A stretch of DNA of 26,553 bases, taken from NCBI GenBank assembly GCA_946183625.1, contig CAMHCL010000005.1, forward strand, positions 1 through 26,553, in the 5' to 3' direction. The DNA comes from an uncultured Lachnospiraceae bacterium. Its GTDB lineage: Bacteria > Bacillota > Clostridia > Lachnospirales > Lachnospiraceae. Made by a program: the position numbers and the translations under genes. Of this stretch, positions 7,679-16,313 are shown in pieces (within the stretch, counting starts at the first letter, position 1; each line of letters opens with the position of its first letter). Under the pieces are notes generated by a model, which searched no databases, was not told where the DNA came from, and was given only the letters and a program-made list of their open reading frames with translations.

Positions 7679-9718
7679 TTAAGCTGTTCCACTATCCTTT
7701 GAGGCATTATTCTTCTTACGTGGTGCTCTCTTCTTCTTTGGTGCCGCAGGCTTCTCATCAGCCGCTGCCTTTGCAGTTTTTGATGCAGCTGAAGTCTTAG
7801 CTGGTACAGCTTTCTGTGCCGGTTTAGCTTTAGTATCCGCCTTCGGATCAACTACTCCATCCTTCTCTGCATTCTTTCTCTGATTAATAATATCCTTTGT
7901 CTTTGATCTTACTTCTCCAGGTGTAACTGTAACAACAACTGGTTCCTTACCCTCTATTTCTGCTGAAACGATATCATAGCAATGGAGGAAAAACTCTATA
8001 CTGTCTCTGATCCAGGCAAGTCTGTTGCTGACTTCCTTCTCATCCACCATGAGTATCCCCATATTTACATCTCTCGCATCAGCATGATTCGTCCTGTTTC
8101 TAACTTCTCCAACATGGAAATATGCATAAAGCAGATTACTTAATGCTTCCTTGTCTTCGCAGCAGGAATAAGCATGCATCTCGTCAGGATCATCAGAGCC
8201 TATCATATCAACCTTATAATCTGCAAAAGCCTTCTGCTGATCCTTGCCGCCTCTCTTGATCTTTTTACTCTTACGTCCATATACTTTAATGAAGTAATGA
8301 TTCAGATCATCCATGATATATGTCTCATATGGTTTCAGATATGATCTCTGTATTGCAAATTCATTAACTATCTCAGCTGTTTTCTCCTCATCATCACAGT
8401 AATAGAATATACCCTTATCCACGAATATCTCTGGCGCTCTGGATTCTATGAGAGTAAGAGTCTGCTGATAGAATTTCTTCTTGTAAGCCCATCTGACAAG
8501 ATCTATAAAATTAATCTCATCATCAGTTACAAGTGTTCCATAATCATACTTGATACCATCTGACAGAATTGTGAATAACTTGCTGTAATAATCCTCTTCA
8601 CCCGTATACTTCTGTGAGAATACATCATGAAGCTGGCTGATACCATTCTCAATCTCAGTAATATGACACAGTGAGATTCCAACATCAATATGTCTCATGG
8701 CGTAGATCATCCTGTCGATCCGATCATTTGAAGAACCACATTTCTCCCAATAATCAACTATCATATCAACCTTTCCATAATTCAGGAATGTCTTGGTTGC
8801 AGCCACAAGTTCTGTAATTCCGTAACCCTCAGTATCATTCTTGATCTCGCCTGACATACAGTCATGTGGAGATGATGTAGTAAGTACCTTGCATACCTTT
8901 ACGTTGTTATCAAACATAGCCTTTAAAATGTCCAGCACATTCATAAGAACATATGTATCTGTAACATCATCACTATGAAGAGCCACATACAGGTTTACTT
9001 CGTTATGTTCTGCATTGATAGAACGCACAAGTTCAATGATGTTATCCACATCAACCTTGCCATCCTCGCTCACACCCGTCGGAATAAATCTTACCTTAAC
9101 ATCTTCATTGCCCTCCAGGAGTTCCAGCTTGCTGGAATCCTTAAATTCAGAATAAAGATAATTCAAGGTCCACTGAAGATAATTATTAAATTCTGCTGCC
9201 GGTATTTCAAGCTTATCCACCAAGCCAGTCTTGAATTCATATAAAAGACTCTCGTCCTGTGACAGAACATCGAAGAAACGATTAAACTTCATATACTCGT
9301 TTCCAACGCTGGCTTTCTTATAAAAACTCTTCGTATAGGAAATAACCTTCTTCTGCATTTCAGGAGATATGAGGTCCATGATGTCTCGCTGTTCGATCTT
9401 AAGTTCATCAATATACTGAGCGATCCTGTATCTGAAGCAGCTGTATGTAGAAAGCTGACTTATATCAGATGTATAGAAGGACTGGCCTTCTCGAAGTTCT
9501 ATTAACTTCTTGTCATCGCCTTCGTCGTAAGTAAGCTTACGACCCAGAGTTATGATCTCATCAATAGGATGCTGTGCAAGTACATACTTAGTAGATGCCT
9601 CAACTGTAAGCATAGCATCACAATAGTACTTCTTGTTGCCCTCTTTCGCAAAATAATAGCAAATAGGTGCATCCTTATCTGCTTCATATAGTGATGTTAA
9701 GAGTATGTTATAAGCCAT
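7679..9718 (-). CDS. Stand-alone CARF-HEPN-like protein (TM1812/Csx1-like) with a basic tail
   Basis: A 679-residue protein resembling ancillary RNases of type III CRISPR systems. A CARF-like (Rossmann) sensor seems to occupy about residues 1-65 (NILLTSL strand, then AQHPIDEIITLGR) and 205-285, with NLYVALHSDDVTDTYVLMN (242-260) where the family has its DxTHG motif; here it reads DVTDT. Near the end, VRNRTNH includes RNRTNH (540-545), an exact RNxxxH, the catalytic signature of HEPN ribonucleases. Residues 626-679 are a disordered tail with 14 Lys and 2 Arg among Ala and Pro, like histone H1. In CRISPR relatives a cyclic oligoadenylate bound by CARF switches on HEPN RNA cleavage; here no cas gene or array is in view. 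The gene starts 50 bp behind the GGDEF-EAL gene with GGAG upstream of the ATG and ends at a strong terminator. Fold assignment is by motif; ligand and target are unknown. Confidence 0.68.
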   Translation of the reverse strand: MAYNILLTSLYEADKDAPICYYFAKEGNKKYYCDAMLTVEASTKYVLAQHPIDEIITLGRKLTYDEGDDKKLIELREGQSFYTSDISQLSTYSCFRYRIAQYIDELKIEQRDIMDLISPEMQKKVISYTKSFYKKASVGNEYMKFNRFFDVLSQDESLLYEFKTGLVDKLEIPAAEFNNYLQWTLNYLYSEFKDSSKLELLEGNEDVKVRFIPTGVSEDGKVDVDNIIELVRSINAEHNEVNLYVALHSDDVTDTYVLMNVLDILKAMFDNNVKVCKVLTTSSPHDCMSGEIKNDTEGYGITELVAATKTFLNYGKVDMIVDYWEKCGSSNDRIDRMIYAMRHIDVGISLCHITEIENGISQLHDVFSQKYTGEEDYYSKLFTILSDGIKYDYGTLVTDDEINFIDLVRWAYKKKFYQQTLTLIESRAPEIFVDKGIFYYCDDEEKTAEIVNEFAIQRSYLKPYETYIMDDLNHYFIKVYGRKSKKIKRGGKDQQKAFADYKVDMIGSDDPDEMHAYSCCEDKEALSNLLYAYFHVGEVRNRTNHADARDVNMGILMVDEKEVSNRLAWIRDSIEFFLHCYDIVSAEIEGKEPVVVTVTPGEVRSKTKDIINQRKNAEKDGVVDPKADTKAKPAQKAVPAKTSAASKTAKAAADEKPAAPKKKRAPRKKNNASKDSGTA

Positions 9719-9768
9719 TTTGTTTCTCCACTTTTGTTTTAGTAGTACATTTTATAATATGCGATTGA

Positions 9769-12700
9769 TTATGTTCTATCCTCCCTCCATTCAAGGAATT
9801 GATCTAACATAAGCGGTTTAGCATAATAATATCCCTGGAAGCTCTCTACATGGAAGTTCTGGAGTATTTCCTTCATTCCTTCTGTCTCTATACCTTCTAC
9901 ACATACCTTTGCGCCGAAGATCGAAGCAAGACTTGAGAAATGTTTGATAAGCTCCCTTTCTATGTCATCCTCTTCTATTTTCTGTACAAAGCTTCTATCT
10001 ATCTTGATTATATCAAGAGGAAGCTCTTTAACTATTCCAATCGAAGAGAACCCTGTTCCGAAATCATCCAGTGCTATAAGCACACCTCTGGACTTCAGAT
10101 TACTAAGTACATTTTTAAGCAGTTCCACATCAAGCAGTCTGCATCTCTCAGTTACTTCCAGGCATAAATGTTCCGGAGGATATCCCAGCTCATCCAGAAT
10201 CCTTAGCACCATGTCGGCGAAATCTGACTTTTCCAGCTGAGTATATGACAGATTGACATTTACTACAAATCCAGGATCCTTTTTCAGGATTTGTTTGGCA
10301 GCATGTATTGCTTCTCTAAGTATCCATTCACCCAGTTCCGGGAAGAGTGGATCAGATTCCAGAAGTGGTATGAACTGATCCGGAGGAACCATTCCATACT
10401 TATCATCCCTCCAACGGAGAAGTGCTTCACCGCCTATGAGTTTCTCTGTCTTCGCATCAACTACAGGCTGATACAGAAGGTAGAAGCCCTTATAACCATG
10501 CATAATAGACGCTCTTATGGCATGGAGTTTTTCCAGTCTCTGACGATTATCCTCATTCAGATCATTATGGAACTCTACCATTTCTCCCTGTCGCTGAACC
10601 TTGGATTCTCCATAAGCAAAATTAAGACATGCATATACAGTCTGGGAATCAAAATCAAACTGTTCAATCTTGAGGGAGCCACAGTTTACATCCAGAAGGA
10701 TTCTCTTACCTTCAACCATGAAATCTTCATGGAAGAATGACCGGAATCTATCATACCGCTCTTTCATATCCTTCATTGAAAGGGTATTGCTTATGACTGC
10801 AAACTTAGTTCCATCTATTCGATAACTGTGACCGGTATTTCCTGTAGTATCAAATACCTTTCTGGCAAAGAGCTGGAGCACTCTGTTACCAAAGTGATAG
10901 CCATACATTTCATTTATTTCTGAGAACTTACTTATTCCCACAAGAATTACATTTATAGCAGTATTTCTCTTAATGCAGCTTTCCAGGTCTTCGAAAAAAC
11001 CATATTGGTTTCTAAGACCGGTAAGAGTATCCATATGTCCCTGCATGCTGTGATTACGGATCGTGCCAGCAAAGTAATCCGGTTCACCATTCACATCTCT
11101 TACAACAACTCCTCTGCAGGTACATACATCATATTCACCATCTTGCCTTCTTGCTCTATACTGCATATCATGTCCGGAAGCGTTACCGGAGAATATCTCA
11201 TCAATACCTTCATGGTATGCATTCCTGTCTTCAGGATGAATACGGTTCTCCCATATATCTCCCGCTCCATACATATATTCTGATGGGAGTCCATACTTAT
11301 CAACAGCATTCTTCGACCATCGGGAGAAATCATACTTCATATCACAGAGATATACATATGTTCCTTCAGCCACTACTTCAAAAGATTTATATAGGGAATC
11401 CAGTTTCCTTCTTCTATCTTCAGGGATGATCTTGATTTCCGCCTTCTCTTTAAGTGAATGGCTCTCTCTGATAAGCTTCTGTTCCTTCAGCAGAACCTTG
11501 TTGTCATACATACGGGAATCAGCTCTGTTAAATACATCCTCGATAGTTTTATCCTTCAAAGGTTGATACTCAGCCAAACCGGAAGCAACCACTGCACCTT
11601 CACCAATACCGATGTTTCCTTCAACCTTTCTCCTGAGCTGATCCATCAATTCATCGCGAATCTCAAAATCCTGTCCTTTGAGGATAACAACAAATTCATC
11701 GCCACCTATACGGAACACCGGACTATGAGTGAATATACGGCATATCATCTTGCAGGACGCCTTTATCAGTTCATCTCCAGCTTTATGTCCCTGGGTATCA
11801 TTTGTCAGCTTAAGATCATTGATATCACATATAACTATACCGAAATCTTCTACATCGTTATCATCGATCTTCTGTTGGATTTCTTTTTCAACCTCATGGT
11901 AAGCTGTCTTATTTCTGGTACCTGTCAGCTCATCACGACGGGCCATTTCATTTGCCATTGAAAGAGCATGCAACTGTTCCTGTTCTTTCCTTACATCTTC
12001 CTCTCGATTTTCAATACATATGATGAAATGTGTCTTATCAGATGACCACATAACTGTCATACGGGTATATTGTGGTGCTCCACCATCAACTACCATACGA
12101 TAATCCTCAACCAGCTGCCTTCTCTTATCCAGCTGAGATATAAAATTATCTTTATCCAGGAAGTTCTTTATCCTCTCTCGGTCTTCGTGATATATAACTC
12201 TGTCTGCGTTATATTGTGAAATCTCAAAGAATCTGTCTCCCTTTTCCTGAACCTCAAGTTCTCCATATAATTTATGGGTTGCAAATTCCATATAATGATC
12301 AGTTCCACAATCAATGTAATATATAAGGTCATAGTGTGCTGCAAGGCTTTCTGCAATCTGGCCATATGTGATGCTCTTCTTCTGACTCTCCTTTAATGCC
12401 TGCCTGGCCTTAACCTCTTCATCTATATTCTCTACACAGACAATTATATGTTTTTTATCTTTAGCTAAAATCTCTGTATGCCTGATATGCCTGACCTGTC
12501 CATCTACAACAAGACGATATGTAGCAGAATAGGAATGCCTGTTTTTCAGATTTCCGAGCATGGCATCCTTATAATGAAGGCTTATGGCCTTTTTCTGATC
12601 TTCAGGATGCACATATTTACGAATACTTCTCCTGCTTTCAGCAAAGAAATCCTTACCGGTTGACGGAACATTTAACTTCTTGTACTCATCAGTTGATGAT

Positions 12701-13227
12701 ATTTCAACATAGGTATTATTTTCTATATCAATATAATATAATGTGTCATACTGTTCAGCCAGACTGGAGGTTACATGATCATAGATATCCTTCTGACGCT
12801 TTATCTCTTTCTCTTTTTCCTTGCGGTGTACTTCAGCATCTATATTTATTACACCTAAAACAAAATAATCCGAATCTTCATCCACACCTCTGATCAGCCT
12901 CAAGGAATGCCAGGTCGGAACGCCATTAATCAGAAGGCGATACTCTATGTTCTGCATAGTTCCTGCCTTCAACTGTTTTAGGAGATTCTCCTTCTGGATA
13001 TCCTTTATAAATATATGCTGATCCTCTTCATATACAACCTGTTTACAATCACGGATAATGTTCTTGAAGAAATCATCACCGCCCTGTTCCAGGTTAAGTG
13101 AATGAAATTCGGAATCCACAGAATACCAAAAATATTCATTTGTGACAGCATTCACATAATAAACGCTGGAATAATCTACTAATAACGCTTCTGCTATTTT
13201 ATAAAAAATAGTCTCCTGTTCAGTCAT
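9769..13227 (-). CDS. PAS(x3)-GGDEF-PAS-GGDEF*-EAL cyclic-di-GMP protein
   Basis: A 1152-residue signalling protein with no clear membrane segment, predicted to make and degrade c-di-GMP. Three related PAS-like modules (about 1-135, 145-275, 286-412) each carry a YDxxYYID-like strand and end near ENIDEEV. A GGDEF domain follows (432-580) with intact RIGGDEF (506-512); the inhibitory RxxD site five residues before it is absent (THSP instead). A fourth PAS-like module (about 610-730), with IHPEDR and the YRARRQDGEYD segment, precedes a second, degenerate GGDEF domain whose signature reads RIDGTKF (803-809). The EAL domain (about 895-1152) keeps EALLRW (934-939), NVNLS, EVTE, DDFGTG (1054-1059), KIDRSF (1075-1080) and EGIET, so phosphodiesterase activity is expected. 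GGAG and AGGG lie before the ATG. It is probably cotranscribed with the CARF-HEPN gene. Confidence 0.93.
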   Translation of the reverse strand: MTEQETIFYKIAEALLVDYSSVYYVNAVTNEYFWYSVDSEFHSLNLEQGGDDFFKNIIRDCKQVVYEEDQHIFIKDIQKENLLKQLKAGTMQNIEYRLLINGVPTWHSLRLIRGVDEDSDYFVLGVINIDAEVHRKEKEKEIKRQKDIYDHVTSSLAEQYDTLYYIDIENNTYVEISSTDEYKKLNVPSTGKDFFAESRRSIRKYVHPEDQKKAISLHYKDAMLGNLKNRHSYSATYRLVVDGQVRHIRHTEILAKDKKHIIVCVENIDEEVKARQALKESQKKSITYGQIAESLAAHYDLIYYIDCGTDHYMEFATHKLYGELEVQEKGDRFFEISQYNADRVIYHEDRERIKNFLDKDNFISQLDKRRQLVEDYRMVVDGGAPQYTRMTVMWSSDKTHFIICIENREEDVRKEQEQLHALSMANEMARRDELTGTRNKTAYHEVEKEIQQKIDDNDVEDFGIVICDINDLKLTNDTQGHKAGDELIKASCKMICRIFTHSPVFRIGGDEFVVILKGQDFEIRDELMDQLRRKVEGNIGIGEGAVVASGLAEYQPLKDKTIEDVFNRADSRMYDNKVLLKEQKLIRESHSLKEKAEIKIIPEDRRRKLDSLYKSFEVVAEGTYVYLCDMKYDFSRWSKNAVDKYGLPSEYMYGAGDIWENRIHPEDRNAYHEGIDEIFSGNASGHDMQYRARRQDGEYDVCTCRGVVVRDVNGEPDYFAGTIRNHSMQGHMDTLTGLRNQYGFFEDLESCIKRNTAINVILVGISKFSEINEMYGYHFGNRVLQLFARKVFDTTGNTGHSYRIDGTKFAVISNTLSMKDMKERYDRFRSFFHEDFMVEGKRILLDVNCGSLKIEQFDFDSQTVYACLNFAYGESKVQRQGEMVEFHNDLNEDNRQRLEKLHAIRASIMHGYKGFYLLYQPVVDAKTEKLIGGEALLRWRDDKYGMVPPDQFIPLLESDPLFPELGEWILREAIHAAKQILKKDPGFVVNVNLSYTQLEKSDFADMVLRILDELGYPPEHLCLEVTERCRLLDVELLKNVLSNLKSRGVLIALDDFGTGFSSIGIVKELPLDIIKIDRSFVQKIEEDDIERELIKHFSSLASIFGAKVCVEGIETEGMKEILQNFHVESFQGYYYAKPLMLDQFLEWREDRT

Positions 13228-13286
13228 ACCCTGTCTCCAATACTTTTGCTAGTCGTAACATTTACGAATTAACCCCATACAGTACT

Positions 13287-13314
13287 ATTGTAACACAACC
13301 TAGGTCGTAAGCAA
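13287..13314 (-). promoter_or_regulatory. Candidate promoter of the GGDEF-EAL gene
   Basis: On the minus strand TTGCTT (13309-13314), 16 bases, then TACAAT (13287-13292). The -35 part lies in the last codons of rlmD. The -35 match is weak. The leader also holds a 5-bp inverted repeat, CGTAA-N3-TTACG (13254-13266). Confidence 0.4.
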
Positions 13315-14748
13315 AGCGACAGTCTCCACATGCATGCTTCGAGAAAACTGATCATAGACAGAATACATGTTCAGCTTCCATCCATGCTCTGAGAGATATT
13401 TAATATCCCTTGAAAGTGTCGCCGGGTCACAGGATACATATACCATTTTTTTAGGATTGATCTGCACTATCGTTTCCAGAAGCTTCTCATCGCATCCCTT
13501 GCGTGGCGGGTCTACTACAACTACATCGATGGTATCGTTCATTTCCTCATACCACTTCGGCACAACCTCTTCAGCCTTACCTACATAGAACTCCACGTTT
13601 TCAAGTTCATTTATTTCAGCATTTCTCCTGGCATCCTCTATTGCCTGAGGAACTATCTCTACGCCATATACCTTCCTGGCCTTCTTTGCAAGGAAGAGCG
13701 ATATGGTACCTATGCCGCAGTACATATCCCATACAGTCTCATCACCTGTAAGGCCGGCATACTCAAGAGCCTTGCCATACAGCTTCTCTGTCTGGATGGG
13801 ATTAACCTGGTAGAAGGACTGGGCAGAGATTTCAAACCTGGTATCGCCTATGTAATCCGTTATGTACTCCGAACCATATATAACCTTTGTTTCATCTCCC
13901 AGGATTTTGTTAGTCTTTTTCGTATTAATGTTATAGACAACAGAGGTGAGTTTTATATCTATGTCATTTGAATTATCAGGACATTTTATTAAATGTTCTT
14001 TATACTCTTCCACTGCACTCTTCAAATAGTCCAGTAGTTCCTCCACATGTGTAATCTTCTTTCCGTTAACCACCAGACATACCATTAGTTCTCCCGTCTT
14101 AAATCCGACTCTGGTAAGCACATGACGAAGCTGCCCCTTCCCGGTATTCTCATCATATACAGAGATATCGCATCTCTCTATCCAGGAGGAAACAGCCTCT
14201 ATTATAAACTTATTTATCTCGTGACCTATGTGGCAGTCATCTATAGGAATGATGTCATGGGTTCTGCCTGCATAGAAACCCATTACCGGCTTTCCATCAC
14301 TGATGCCCACAGGAAACTGCATCTTGTTTCTATATCTGTAAGGACAGAATTCCTGCCGGACATCATCTGAAGATGATGTCCGGCATACACCATATACATT
14401 CTCAAGATAATCCTCAGGATTTTCTATACCGCCAATCCTGCGAAGTACATTTAACACCTTGTTCTTCTTAAGCCCAAGCTCTGCCTCGTAACTGATATGC
14501 TGCAGAGTACATCCTCCACACCTCCTGGCCACAGGGCAGACTGGTTCCACTCTGTCCAAAGAAGGAGTTATTATCTCCTCCAGTCTTCCATAAGCATAGG
14601 ATTTCTTGAGCTTTACTATCCTGATGTCTGCAACATCGCCAGGTACAGTATCCTTCACAAAAACTGCCATTCCATTAACATGGCCTATTCCCAATCCTTC
14701 TTCAGATATATCTTCTATATTAATCTCATATATCTCATTTTTATTCAT
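13300..14748 (-). CDS. rlmD: 23S rRNA (uracil-C5)-methyltransferase, RlmD/RlmCD family
   Basis: SAM-dependent methyltransferase forming 5-methyluridine in 23S rRNA; in Firmicutes one enzyme (RlmCD) can modify both U747 and U1939. The protein has 482 residues. An N-terminal TRAM RNA-binding domain (about 1-60) is followed by the iron-sulphur cysteines C71, C77 and C80 (CPVARRCGGC) with a possible fourth at C135. VWDMYCGIGTISLFLA is the SAM-binding loop. DPPRKGCDE and VSCDPATLSRD hold the catalytic cysteine. Unusually, residues 122-132 (CRTSSSDDVRQ), just before the conserved PYRYRNK segment, are encoded by a perfect 32-bp palindrome, apparently an in-frame insertion. The start follows the glycerophosphodiesterase stop by 14 bp with a weak AAGG, so translation is probably coupled. 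The methyltransferase call is firm; the exact uridine target is not. Confidence 0.9.
   Translation of the reverse strand: MNKNEIYEINIEDISEEGLGIGHVNGMAVFVKDTVPGDVADIRIVKLKKSYAYGRLEEIITPSLDRVEPVCPVARRCGGCTLQHISYEAELGLKKNKVLNVLRRIGGIENPEDYLENVYGVCRTSSSDDVRQEFCPYRYRNKMQFPVGISDGKPVMGFYAGRTHDIIPIDDCHIGHEINKFIIEAVSSWIERCDISVYDENTGKGQLRHVLTRVGFKTGELMVCLVVNGKKITHVEELLDYLKSAVEEYKEHLIKCPDNSNDIDIKLTSVVYNINTKKTNKILGDETKVIYGSEYITDYIGDTRFEISAQSFYQVNPIQTEKLYGKALEYAGLTGDETVWDMYCGIGTISLFLAKKARKVYGVEIVPQAIEDARRNAEINELENVEFYVGKAEEVVPKWYEEMNDTIDVVVVDPPRKGCDEKLLETIVQINPKKMVYVSCDPATLSRDIKYLSEHGWKLNMYSVYDQFSRSMHVETVALLTT
14354..14385. repeat. Perfect 15-bp inverted repeat inside rlmD
   Basis: TGCCGGACATCATCT (14354-14368) and AGATGATGTCCGGCA (14371-14385) are exact reverse complements separated by two bases. 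The frame stays open across it and reads CRTSSSDDVRQ. I found no second copy elsewhere in the window by eye. It may be a miniature palindromic element or an intragenic RNA hairpin. Confidence 0.9.
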
Positions 14749-14762
14749 TCACAGTTACCTTA

Positions 14763-15614
14763 TTATCTGTATTTTTCTTCCATTACAAAAGCTTTTGCGA
14801 CATAATTCGTAAAATACAAATCTGCTTCTGTCCTAATAGCATCTGTTATTTGGGCTGTAGTATTCACCGTATATGTGCAATACAGCTTTCCAGCATTATG
14901 CACACGGCCAACTGTATTGGAATTCATCAAACTTCTTTCAGTGCATACAATATCAACATCTTCTGATTTTACACCAGCATTAATATTTTCCTCTTTATCA
15001 GCCAGATACATTGTTTTAATCTTACTATTAAACTTTTTTGCTTTTGTCAGAGTCTCTACATCCCATGCTTGAACAATAACGTGTTCAATTAAATCATCAT
15101 CATATTTTTTAAGCAAATCAAAGAGTGCATCTATCTGAGCTTCACCGTTATAGTTATCCTCTTCAACAGGTCTAACCTCTATAACAAAAGTAATACCTCT
15201 TTCTTTATATCGATCTATTACATCCTTTAATTTTAATACTCCTGCTTTATCCAGAGTATCATTATCAAGTTCGGCTATTGTCTCCCTTTTTCCTGTCGAT
15301 GTATTTGCAGTCAGATCATGTGACACATACAACGTCCCATTTTTAGAAAAAACACAATCCTGTTCCAAATATTTTGCGCCATAATCGCATGCCAGATCAT
15401 ACGCAGCATATGTATGTTCTTTCTCTTCTCCTGAAGCCCCTCTATGTGGGATTACGTGATATCTTATATCACTATAATTTTCCTCATTATTAAATAATGC
15501 TATTCTTTTGGAATTATTAAATCTCCGTCTCTGTCTAACCAGTCGAATTCCCGCAACAGCCAAAAGCATCATCAAAAATAAAATCACAGATATATATATT
15601 TTATCTCTACGCAT
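14763..15614 (-). CDS. Membrane-anchored glycerophosphodiester phosphodiesterase
   Basis: Hydrolyses glycerophosphodiesters to glycerol-3-phosphate and an alcohol, probably outside the membrane. Numbering from the chosen start (283 residues): a single N-terminal anchor (about 8-25, ISVILFLMMLLAVAGI), then the GDPD barrel with catalytic HRG (57-59), EHT (66-68), EQD (84-86, metal ligands) and VSHD with H99. Length fits a short GDPD of the UgpQ/GlpQ type, with no extra domains. The frame is open up to 15650, but the ATG there has no ribosome binding site, while the ATG at 15614 follows AAAAGGGG at the right distance, so I start there. rlmD follows 14 bp later. Candidate promoter at 15687-15715. 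Possible roles are lipid or teichoic-acid turnover. Confidence 0.87.
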   Translation of the reverse strand: MRRDKIYISVILFLMMLLAVAGIRLVRQRRRFNNSKRIALFNNEENYSDIRYHVIPHRGASGEEKEHTYAAYDLACDYGAKYLEQDCVFSKNGTLYVSHDLTANTSTGKRETIAELDNDTLDKAGVLKLKDVIDRYKERGITFVIEVRPVEEDNYNGEAQIDALFDLLKKYDDDLIEHVIVQAWDVETLTKAKKFNSKIKTMYLADKEENINAGVKSEDVDIVCTERSLMNSNTVGRVHNAGKLYCTYTVNTTAQITDAIRTEADLYFTNYVAKAFVMEEKYR

Positions 15615-15686
15615 ATTATTAGCCCCTTTTATATCAATCAATATCATCATTTAAAAAGCAGAATTGCTTTCAAAGTATAATATTCT

Positions 15687-15715
15687 ATTATATCATTCTA
15701 TGTATTTTCAAGCAA
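15687..15715 (-). promoter_or_regulatory. Candidate promoter of the glycerophosphodiesterase-rlmD unit
   Basis: On the minus strand TTGCTT (15710-15715), 17 bases, then consensus TATAAT (15687-15692), about 70 bases before the chosen start. The -35 element lies in the T-rich tail of the preceding terminator. Confidence 0.55.
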
Positions 15716-15743
15716 ACAAAAGAACCCCTGTTTTAGGGGTTCT
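15712..15743 (-). terminator. Rho-independent terminator of the CarD-like gene
   Basis: AGAACCCCT (15721-15729) pairs perfectly with AGGGGTTCT (15735-15743) over a 5-base loop; the minus strand then continues TTTGTTTGCT. It closes the single-gene CarD transcript. Confidence 0.9.
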
Positions 15744-15765
15744 CCTGCCATTTTACAACTGAATT

Positions 15766-16266
15766 TCAGATATCTATCCGATCCTTAACATATGCCTTTA
15801 CGTCGTCCTTCTCCATATCAAATGATATGGCAAGTTCTCCATACAAACTGTCCTCTGCTATATGAATATACTTCGTGTCCGAAGCCGTCACCTTCTTACC
15901 TTCAGCTATACGATCCTGCATTCTGTCCTGAATGGTCTTGATTATTCCAACCAGTACAGTAGGATCACATGTAAGAATGGCTGCCTTATACTCCTGTTCC
16001 CTATGCTTTTCTTCCTTGATATCGAGCTTTGCGATATCCTCTGCTGTTTCAAGAAACTTTTCAGCTTCCTGTCTTGACATTACCTTCCTCATTACGACTC
16101 GATCATTGTCTACCGGTGTAAATATAGAACTGTCTCTGATGTAACAAGGCGTCATGGTATAGTACAGCCTGGTCTTTGGAACACCTGGCATATCCATAGG
16201 TCCGACGTTAGTTATCTTGCAAACTCCGTTGTTTCCGTAAATGATATAATCTCCTACTTCAAACAT
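15766..16266 (-). CDS. CarD/CdnL-family transcriptional regulator
   Basis: A 166-residue cytoplasmic protein. The N-terminal part (about 1-70: MFEVGDYIIYGNNGVCKI, then YYTMTPCYIRDSSIFTPVDN) is the CarD/TRCF RNA-polymerase-interacting domain, which in CarD and CdnL binds the RNAP beta subunit and stabilises open complexes at many promoters, including rRNA promoters. The remainder (about 75-166) is helical and charged, as in the DNA-binding half of CarD. Length is typical (about 160). AGAGGTG precedes the ATG; a promoter is proposed at 16314-16341 and a terminator lies just downstream, so it is monocistronic. Which promoters it acts on cannot be read from the window. Confidence 0.9.
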   Translation of the reverse strand: MFEVGDYIIYGNNGVCKITNVGPMDMPGVPKTRLYYTMTPCYIRDSSIFTPVDNDRVVMRKVMSRQEAEKFLETAEDIAKLDIKEEKHREQEYKAAILTCDPTVLVGIIKTIQDRMQDRIAEGKKVTASDTKYIHIAEDSLYGELAISFDMEKDDVKAYVKDRIDI

Positions 16267-16313
16267 CTTTACACCTCTTTTGCAAAAATCCTCTGTTCAC
16301 GTTTTAGTTTAAC

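Noticed and set aside
7679..13227. Part of a type III CRISPR-Cas locus
   Set aside because: No cas10, csm/cmr, cas1/cas2 or repeat-spacer array can be seen anywhere in the window.
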